Assembly (NCBI RefSeq): GCF_019008365.1
Contig: NZ_JAHHUL010000001.1
Location: 186,001-250,000, forward strand
DNA: 64,000 bases
DNA from: Phosphitispora fastidiosa
GTDB lineage: Bacteria > Bacillota > Thermincolia > Thermincolales > UBA2595
Reading direction: 5' to 3'
A program made the translations under genes and the position numbers. How positions within the stretch are numbered: position 1 is the stretch's first letter; the number at the start of each line of letters is the position of its first letter. Positions 58,480 to 64,000 of the stretch are shown piece after piece. The notes under the pieces were generated by a model. The model did not search any database. It was not told the DNA's origin and saw only the letters and a program-made list of their open reading frames with translations.

Positions 58480-59607
58480 TTACCTCCCCGTATCACTATC
58501 TTGAGTCACAGAATTCGACAAATCTGTGGATATACCTTCTGCCAAATTTATAATCTCATATTGAGTTTTTCCCAGACCAATTTTTTCGGCATGGCTTATC
58601 TGGTTGTTATAGTCGTTATCAGGCCATAATTCCCTGAGAATATCTTTCCCTGCTTCTTGTTTCAGGATATCAGCTGCAGCCCGATCGACTGCAACAGGGT
58701 CATAAGAAGCAAGAATGCCAATATCCCGGGTAATCCTATCCTGAGCTTCATTCAAACAGTCACATTCCCTGGTTATATGTGTCAAAAAGGTGATATAACA
58801 GACTTTACCCTGCTTATTTTTAACCGCCCCTAAGGCATATTCCGCCATTTTTTCCTGAAGCATTCTGCTGGTGCCCCTGAACGAATGATTAATAGCCTCA
58901 TGCCTGCAGGTTGCAATACACTCAGCACATCCATAGCATTTTTCCTTATCTATCCTGGCAACCCCATCATAAAGCCCGATGGCGTCTTTTGGACACCACT
59001 CCATACAGCTCATGCATCCTCTGCACTTATCAGCCGCCACCTCAGGTTTTACATCAGCATGCTGTACTTGTTTTCCGCTGCGGGGAGCAGCCCCCATAGC
59101 CACATTTTTTATAGCCGCTCCCATACCGCTGAGAATATGTCCGGTTACATGGCTCAACACGACCATCGATTCACTATGGAGAATGTCATTAGCTATTTTT
59201 ACCGATTTTAGATGGATACCTTCAACAGCTATCTCCGAAAAGTTCTTCGACAGCAAACCATCGGCAATAATCACAGGAACACCCAGGTTTTCTATACTAA
59301 ACCCATGCCTGTAAGCCTGCATCAGATGGTCAACGGAGTTCTGCCTCTGTCCCTTGTAAAGCGTATTTGTATCTGTGAGGAATGGCTTGGCTCCTGTAGC
59401 AGCTATCCTTTCCAACAGCGGCCTAATCCAAGCAGGTCTAATATGTCCGATATTGTTTTCCTCACCAAAATGGATTTTAACGGCAGTATATTCCCCCTCT
59501 TCAAACATATCCGGAAATCCCGCCGTTTCATAAAGCAAGAGTACTTTTTCGGCTACCGCGGCATCAGCCGCCATGTCTTCCAGCCTGCAAAACCAAACCT
59601 TACTCAT
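58480..59607 (-). CDS. DUF362 protein with two 4Fe-4S clusters
   Basis: A 375-aa protein. The N-terminal DUF362 region (KVWFCRLEDMAAD, EYTAVKIHFGEENNIGHIRPAW, LTDTNTLYKGQRQNS, and MGAAIKNVAMGAAPRSGK) is followed by a ferredoxin domain: CRGCMSCMEWCP and CYGCAECIATCRH, then a second DUF362 part with CDCLNEAQDRITRDIGILASYDPVAVDRAA. It is probably a cytoplasmic electron-transfer or cluster protein; reaction unknown. The start is ATG 59607. Confidence 0.93.
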   Translation of the reverse strand: MSKVWFCRLEDMAADAAVAEKVLLLYETAGFPDMFEEGEYTAVKIHFGEENNIGHIRPAWIRPLLERIAATGAKPFLTDTNTLYKGQRQNSVDHLMQAYRHGFSIENLGVPVIIADGLLSKNFSEIAVEGIHLKSVKIANDILHSESMVVLSHVTGHILSGMGAAIKNVAMGAAPRSGKQVQHADVKPEVAADKCRGCMSCMEWCPKDAIGLYDGVARIDKEKCYGCAECIATCRHEAINHSFRGTSRMLQEKMAEYALGAVKNKQGKVCYITFLTHITRECDCLNEAQDRITRDIGILASYDPVAVDRAAADILKQEAGKDILRELWPDNDYNNQISHAEKIGLGKTQYEIINLAEGISTDLSNSVTQDSDTGR

Positions 59608-59683
59608 TAATCACACCTCCGACCTTTCCATCACCTAACTCCGTGCTTATTGATAACCAATTTGCTATAAACTAATTCGGGAA

Positions 59684-59717
59684 CAAAAAAATATCTCCTT
59701 CCGGAGAAATTTTTTTA
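59684..59717. terminator. Bidirectional terminator
   Basis: Stem TCTCC/GGAGA with a short TTCC loop and A/T-runs on both flanks (AAAAAAATA, AATTTTTTT). It ends the 77-aa gene on the minus strand. Confidence 0.85.
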
Positions 59718-59735
59718 TGCCTGTCAGGCATCTCT

Positions 59736-59969
59736 CTATTGGAGCAGATGTCTTTTGGCAATAATGTTATAAGCTGTCCCGTCCGATACCTTGGGAAGGT
59801 AGTCAAACCCGTGATTCAGGAGTTCTTCTACAAGCCTGTCTGTACTTTGGGCATCCATGGTATCCACTATAATTGTGAGCTCCGCATCAGGCCCCAGCCT
59901 GGAAATGGTATCTTTAAGCTTATGCACCCCATCCTCATTGCCTATTCTTAAATCTAGAGTTATGTTCAT
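59736..59969 (-). CDS. Small 77-aa protein, unrecognised
   Basis: A 77-aa soluble protein with an alternating beta-alpha-beta pattern: NITLDLRIGNEDGVHKLKDTISRLGPDAELTIIVD (by parts), then STDRLVEELLNHGFDYLPKVS. It may be a ferredoxin-like or TusA-like fold, but the TusA Cys-Pro motif is absent. ATG 59969 has GGAGGTTTAAG upstream. It is a single gene. Confidence 0.7.
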   Translation of the reverse strand: MNITLDLRIGNEDGVHKLKDTISRLGPDAELTIIVDTMDAQSTDRLVEELLNHGFDYLPKVSDGTAYNIIAKRHLLQ

Positions 59970-60029
59970 CTTAAACCTCCGGTTTTTTAGCAGGTAGTAT
60001 ACCCTCTTACCAGAAAATTTATCCGGTGG

Positions 60030-60632
60030 CTAACGTCTTTTTCGTTTTCTGATAACAAGAAATAGGGCTGCAAATAGTCCGATAACTGCAAAAACAATGA
60101 TATTGAACTCATGAAGGTGTTTCTGCAGCACATCCCACTTATCGGTAAAAATATACCCCAGGTACACCAAGGCAAGGTTCCATGGCAGCGAACCCAAAAA
60201 TGAATAAAAGGAAAACTTGAAAAAATCCATTTTGGCTATTCCGGCCGGCAGAGAAATAAATGTCCTGACTGCCGGAAGCATTCTGGACAGGAAAACTGTG
60301 ATTTCCCCGCGCCTGGCAAACCAATAATCGGCTTGGTTAAGATGCTTTTTGGACAAAAAAATGTACCTGCCATATCTGTCTATAAAAGCCCTGCCGCCAT
60401 ATCTGCCCACAGCGTATGCCAGCCAGCTTCCCGACAGGTTCGCTACAGATGCCACCAATGCAGCCTGCATTATACCGAGCTTTCCCTTGGCAGCCAGGTG
60501 ACCGGCATATGGCATGACAATTTCACTGGGAATTGGAATACAGGCGCTTTCAAGGGTCATCATAACATATATCGCTAACAGTCTATATTGCTCAAGATCA
60601 TTTTTTAGTATCTGCTCCAGCCACGAAAACAT
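60030..60632 (-). CDS. DedA family membrane protein
   Basis: A 200-aa protein with about five membrane segments and the SNARE-associated/DedA motifs: ESACIPIPSEIVMPYAGHLA, VASVANLSGSWLAYAVGRYGGR and FLSRMLPAVRTFISLPAGIAKMDFFKFSFYSFLGSLPWNLALVYLGY (by parts). The conserved Glu and the R-x-x-P-x-x-R region are present. DedA proteins are thought to be polyprenyl-phosphate or phospholipid transporters. ATG 60632 is preceded by GGAGGTAAAAAATG. Confidence 0.93.
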   Translation of the reverse strand: MFSWLEQILKNDLEQYRLLAIYVMMTLESACIPIPSEIVMPYAGHLAAKGKLGIMQAALVASVANLSGSWLAYAVGRYGGRAFIDRYGRYIFLSKKHLNQADYWFARRGEITVFLSRMLPAVRTFISLPAGIAKMDFFKFSFYSFLGSLPWNLALVYLGYIFTDKWDVLQKHLHEFNIIVFAVIGLFAALFLVIRKRKRR

Positions 60633-60705
60633 TTTTTACCTCCGCCCTTATAATATATACAGCTTTTATTGCATTTTTATTCGGGCCTTATTAGCATATT
60701 CATGT

Positions 60706-61554
60706 TTATTGGCCACTTTCGTGTTCATTAGCCACTTTAGTGCTGGGAAACACCAATGAAGCTATGACACTAAGGAGAATTATACTGAATATAATTACAA
60801 CTGACATCACCAGGGGTATCTCTATATGGAAAAAAAGTATGCTCAGTTTAATCCCGGTGAAGGTTAGGATTACAGCTACGCCGTACTTGACAAAGCGAAA
60901 TGCATTATGGACTCTTTCCAGAACAAAATAAAGATTCCTCAGTCCCAGTATGGCAAAAATATTTGATGCATACACAATAAAAGGGTCTGTTGTTATTGAA
61001 AATATCGCCGGTATTGAATCGATGGCAAATAAAACGTCTGACCCTTCAATAAGGACCAGAATTGCAAACAGGGGTGTTGCATGAAGAACACCGTTTATTT
61101 TGACAAAAAACTTTTCTCCGTCTAATTCCCGGGAAATGGGCATGATTTTACCCAAAATTCTAAGCAAAACGCTGTCGGAACGACATTCTTCAGCCTCTTT
61201 GGACAAAAACATTTTTATGCCGCTCAGAATCAGAATTACCCCAAAAATGTACAATACCCAGTGAAACCGGTTTACAATGGAAACCCCCAGAGCAATAAAA
61301 ATCAGTCTAAGGACAACCGCCCCGATTATGCCCCAGTTGAGCACCCTTCTTTGATAAGTCGGCGCAATGCAGTAGCTTGAAAAAATGAGCAAAAACAGGA
61401 AGAGGTTGTCTAAACTAAGACTAAGCTCAATAATATACCCACCCAGAAATTCAAGCGCCTTTTGTTTGCCTAAGAAAAAGTAAACTCCAACGTTAAAGGA
61501 AAGCGCCAGGGCCATCCAAAACCCGACCCACCTAATAGCTTTTTTGATTGACAT
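60706..61554 (-). CDS. TerC/Alx-family membrane protein
   Basis: A ~282-aa protein with about nine membrane segments. ALEFLGGYIIELSLSLDNLFLFLLIF carries the family's acidic Glu-Leu-Ser-x-Asp-Asn motif, and VLIEGSDVLFAIDSIPAIFSIT carries the second acidic set. TerC/Alx proteins are linked to manganese export or tellurite resistance. A yybP-ykoY (Mn2+) riboswitch precedes it. ATG 61554 has AGAGGGGG 8 nt upstream; the longer frame from 61644 overlaps the riboswitch terminator and is unlikely. The last codons lie in an 18-19 bp direct repeat (about 60700-60738). Confidence 0.92.
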   Translation of the reverse strand: MSIKKAIRWVGFWMALALSFNVGVYFFLGKQKALEFLGGYIIELSLSLDNLFLFLLIFSSYCIAPTYQRRVLNWGIIGAVVLRLIFIALGVSIVNRFHWVLYIFGVILILSGIKMFLSKEAEECRSDSVLLRILGKIMPISRELDGEKFFVKINGVLHATPLFAILVLIEGSDVLFAIDSIPAIFSITTDPFIVYASNIFAILGLRNLYFVLERVHNAFRFVKYGVAVILTFTGIKLSILFFHIEIPLVMSVVIIFSIILLSVIASLVFPSTKVANEHESGQ

Positions 61555-61624
61555 TTTGCCTGCCCCCTCTACAGCAATCATACCCCCGAGATGCAAAAAC
61601 AAACCGCAAATAGTATGCAAAATT

Positions 61625-61756
61625 AAAAAACTCCACATCCACACATTTACGGCGGATGCAGAGTCTCACTAGACCTTTGGCCGGCAAAGCCGGGCTTACG
61701 CCGTACTGACGACTTTGCTTCCCGTGGTGAAACGGGCAGTTACTCCCTCTGTCCAA
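61625..61756 (-). promoter_or_regulatory. yybP-ykoY manganese riboswitch with terminator
   Basis: Read on the minus strand (61756 to 61664): GAGGGAGTAACTGCCCG, a CGGG hairpin, AGCAAAGTCGTCAGTACGG, CCCGGCTTTGCCGG, and GGTCTAGTGAGACTCTGC, in the order of the yybP-ykoY aptamer. The 3' part, CTCTGCATCC, pairs with GGATGTGGAG (10 bp, with G-T pairs) and runs into TTTTTTAATTTT at 61625. The terminator 5' arm is thus inside the aptamer P1, so Mn2+ binding should block termination. The target is the TerC gene. Confidence 0.88.
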
Positions 61757-61764
61757 CTAATATT

Positions 61765-61793
61765 TTATTCTATTAGGGACAAAGATTCAACAT
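61765..61793 (-). promoter_or_regulatory. Promoter of riboswitch-terC
   Basis: TTGAAT and TAAAAT spaced 17 nt on the minus strand, just upstream of the riboswitch. Confidence 0.7.
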
Positions 61794-61816
61794 ATATTTG
61801 TATAAACCTGTTAATT

Positions 61817-64000
61817 TCAGGCTGAAATCTTTTTGGCAAAGCCCTTTAACAACAGGGAATTAAGTACCACCGAAACAGAAGAAAATGCCATGGCCAGGCC
61901 AGCCCACTCAGGTGGCAGCAGTTTTCCCGTTAGTGGATAGAGAACTCCGGCAGCCACCGGAATACCAATCATATTATAAATCAGGGCCCAAAACAGATTC
62001 TGCTTTATTTTGACCAAGGTTTTGCGCCCCAGCCTGACAGCACGTTCTACATCCATAATATCGTTTTTGACCAGAACCACGTCACCGGTTTCCTTGGCCA
62101 CATCTGTCCCTGAGCCAATGGCAATACCTATATCAGCCTGGGCCAGAGCAGGAGCGTCATTGATGCCATCACCCACCATGGCAACCTTGAGTCCCATCTC
62201 CTGATAGCGCTTGATATTTTCAATTTTATCCTGGGGCAGAACTTCTGCAACAACTTCATCGATACCAGCCTGTGCGCCGACAACTGAAGCCACCTTTTTA
62301 TTGTCACCGGTAATCATAAAAGTCTTCAGACCCAGGTTATGAAGCCTTTTTACGGCCTCAGCCGCGTTTTCCTTGAGCACATCCGAAAGAGCGATAAGTC
62401 CCGCAATCCTGCCATCATAAGCCAAAAACATGGTTGTCTTCCCTGACTCTGCCAGTCTGCTAAAATCCCTGTCGGCAGCTTCTGTGTCAATATTGTGTTT
62501 CCGCATCAGTTTCAGATTGCCTATGAGCAGCTTTTTGCCCTCAAGGGTACAGATAATTCCATAACCGCTTTCTTCAGTGTAATCTTTAACCTCACTTATC
62601 TCTACATCATCCCGGTTAGCTTTAGCAACTACAGCCTGGGCCAAAGGATGAATTGAAGGCGCCTCACCGGCTGCTGCAATTTTCAATACTTGAGCTTCGC
62701 TATATGGTGGATAAGCTGCAATATCAGTTACTTCAGGGGCGCCCTTGGTAAGTGTCCCTGTTTTATCAAACCCAATAGCCTGCAAACCTGCAATACCTTC
62801 AAGCACAGCCGCAGATTTAAATAATATCCCCCTATTTAAGCCGACTCCACTGCCAACCATTATGGCTGTAGGAGTCGCCAATCCCAGGGCACACGGACAG
62901 GCAATTACGAGCACGGCTATAGTTGCCGTAAATGAGAAAACAAAATCGGCCTGCAGCAGAAAATACCACGTAACAAAGGTAACAACTCCAAGAGACACAA
63001 CTGTAGGCACAAAATAATTTGAGATGGTATCTGCAAGGCGCTGAATGGGCGGTTTGACACCCTGAGCGTCCTCCACCATCTTAATAATCCCTGCCAAAAC
63101 AGTATCCTTCCCGGTTTTTTCTATTTTAACTCTGATACTTCCTGACCTGTTAATTGTAGCCCCGATAACCTGGTCTCCCGGCCCCTTCTCTACCGGAATG
63201 GACTCTCCGGTGAGCATTGATTCATCTATACTTGCCTTGCCCTCGGTAATTTCGCCGTCAAGAGGGATCTTTTCCCCCGGTTTTACGATAACTGTATCTC
63301 CTGGCTGCACCTCAGATGCCGCAATTTCCCGTTCCACTCCGTCAACAAGAATACGCGCCCGGTCGGCCTGCAGTTCCAGAAGCTTTTTCAGGGCCTGTCC
63401 GGCCCTTCCCTTCGCCCTTGCCTCAAGAAACTTCCCAAAACGGATAAACATAATCAGCAGCATTGAGGTATCAAAAAAAGTAGGTCCATGAAAAAACACC
63501 TCCGGAAAGGTTGTCAGGACACTGTACCCGTAGGCCGAAGTTATCCCAATGGCCACCAGAACATCCATATTTGCAGACCTGTTCTTTAGGGAGTGGAAGG
63601 CACCCCGGTAAAAGGTCCAGCCAGCCGTAAACTGCACAACTGTGGCCATAACCAGGAGGGTGTACATTACTGTCGGCGTCATCTCTACAAGATACATCAG
63701 AGGCATCACCGGAAGCGCCAGGACTGCAGTGAATATCAGCCAGTTTCGCTCTCTCACTGTTGTCCGGTCATCTTCGCCGGCTCCATCTTTTTCTAGCGGA
63801 GTATAACCCGCATCCTTGACCCGGTCATATATTGAGTTAATATTTATCAGCTCAGGGTCATAGGCAACGGTTACCGACTCAGTGGCAAAGTTGACCGCAG
63901 CGTTGCTGACACCCGGAGCATTCCTGAGGGCCTTTTCTATGGAAAGGGCACAGTTAGCACAAGTCATGCCGCTTACTTTGAATTGCGTCTTGCCTTCATT
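61817..64000 (-). CDS. copA: Copper-translocating P1B-type ATPase (cut by window edge)
   Basis: The frame is open from the right edge, so the N-terminus lies outside. The visible ~727 residues include a heavy-metal domain (MTCANC, about 12-17 of the visible part), TGES in [12 protein letters not shown], the transmembrane CPC in [20 protein letters not shown] with the phospho-Asp, the SIHPLAQ HP motif and the hinge [14 protein letters not shown]. The TM8 ion-binding Asn/Tyr and Met/Ser region is at [14 protein letters not shown] and [15 protein letters not shown]. This is the Cu+ exporter class. It converges with the terC region's promoter side on the same strand. Confidence 0.95.
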   Translation of the reverse strand, partial: NEGKTQFKVSGMTCANCALSIEKALRNAPGVSNAAVNFATESVTVAYDPELININSIYDRVKDAGYTPLEKDGAGEDDRTTVRERNWLIFTAVLALPVMPLMYLVEMTPTVMYTLLVMATVVQFTAGWTFYRGAFHSLKNRSANMDVLVAIGITSAYGYSVLTTFPEVFFHGPTFFDTSMLLIMFIRFGKFLEARAKGRAGQALKKLLELQADRARILVDGVEREIAASEVQPGDTVIVKPGEKIPLDGEITEGKASIDESMLTGESIPVEKGPGDQVIGATINRSGSIRVKIEKTGKDTVLAGIIKMVEDAQGVKPPIQRLADTISNYFVPTVVSLGVVTFVTWYFLLQADFVFSFTATIAVLVIACPCALGLATPTAIMVGSGVGLNRGILFKSAAVLEGIAGLQAIGFDKTGTLTKGAPEVTDIAAYPPYSEAQVLKIAAAGEAPSIHPLAQAVVAKANRDDVEISEVKDYTEESGYGIICTLEGKKLLIGNLKLMRKHNIDTEAADRDFSRLAESGKTTMFLAYDGRIAGLIALSDVLKENAAEAVKRLHNLGLKTFMITGDNKKVASVVGAQAGIDEVVAEVLPQDKIENIKRYQEMGLKVAMVGDGINDAPALAQADIGIAIGSGTDVAKETGDVVLVKNDIMDVERAVRLGRKTLVKIKQNLFWALIYNMIGIPVAAGVLYPLTGKLLPPEWAGLAMAFSSVSVVLNSLLLKGFAKKISA

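Overview
The window looks like chromosomal DNA of an anaerobic, spore-forming Firmicute of the Desulfotomaculum/Peptococcales kind. This is inferred from the spore genes spmA, spmB and ytfJ/gerW, TTG and GTG starts behind strong Shine-Dalgarno sites, S-layer (SLH) proteins, multihaem cytochromes, and HutP-family and HDOD/CheX genes. Most genes run on the minus strand in tight, often overlapping operons. I see no rRNA, tRNA, CRISPR array or prophage.

Region by region. 1-4.8 kb: the trp operon (trpE-trpG-trpD-trpC, running off the left edge). Its leader carries 11 triplets at exact 5-nt spacing followed by a terminator, the signature of TRAP attenuation. A HutP-family regulator and aroH lie just upstream. 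4.8-8.0 kb: lrgA-lrgB, a flavoprotein and two membrane proteins. 8.1-9.3 kb: a decayed IS200/IS605 element (broken tnpB with an omegaRNA-like 3' end) inside a heptamer-repeat locus. 9.3-14.5 kb: a three-gene plus-strand module of one ChlI-like AAA+ ATPase and two paralogous VWA proteins. 14.5-24.7 kb: HDOD, small unknown proteins, UPF0316, CheX, nadE, rluB, spmBA and a flavoprotein. 24.9-27.3 kb: an AT-rich type II restriction-modification pair, probably acquired. 27.4-39.8 kb: housekeeping genes (ytfJ, AraC regulator, scpAB, trpS with an unusual insertion, M50 protease, DHH-CBS-tRNA nucleotidyltransferase, lysA). 39.9-45 kb: a UroD/MetE-like protein, a GT39-type membrane protein and a sulfonate/nitrate-type ABC importer. 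45.4-51.1 kb: a six-gene operon whose parts match the logic of the Gram-negative Arn pathway (aminotransferase, PMT-like transferase, GT2, two SMR-type flippase-like proteins) plus an ATP-grasp ligase. 51.3-57 kb: an NrfH-like and a split-Soret-like cytochrome, SLH proteins and a CheX-CheY pair. 57.2-64 kb: transporters, a DUF362 ferredoxin, DedA, a TerC protein under a yybP-ykoY (Mn2+) riboswitch, and a copper P-type ATPase cut by the right edge.

The most interesting items are the TRAP leader, the Arn-like operon with an ATP-grasp enzyme, the AAA+/VWA/VWA module with a duplicated leader hairpin, a two-copy structured inverted-repeat family with compensatory changes in its arms (1427-1589 and 45052-45363), and the orphan omegaRNA. 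No database search was possible; family names rest on motifs recognised by eye.
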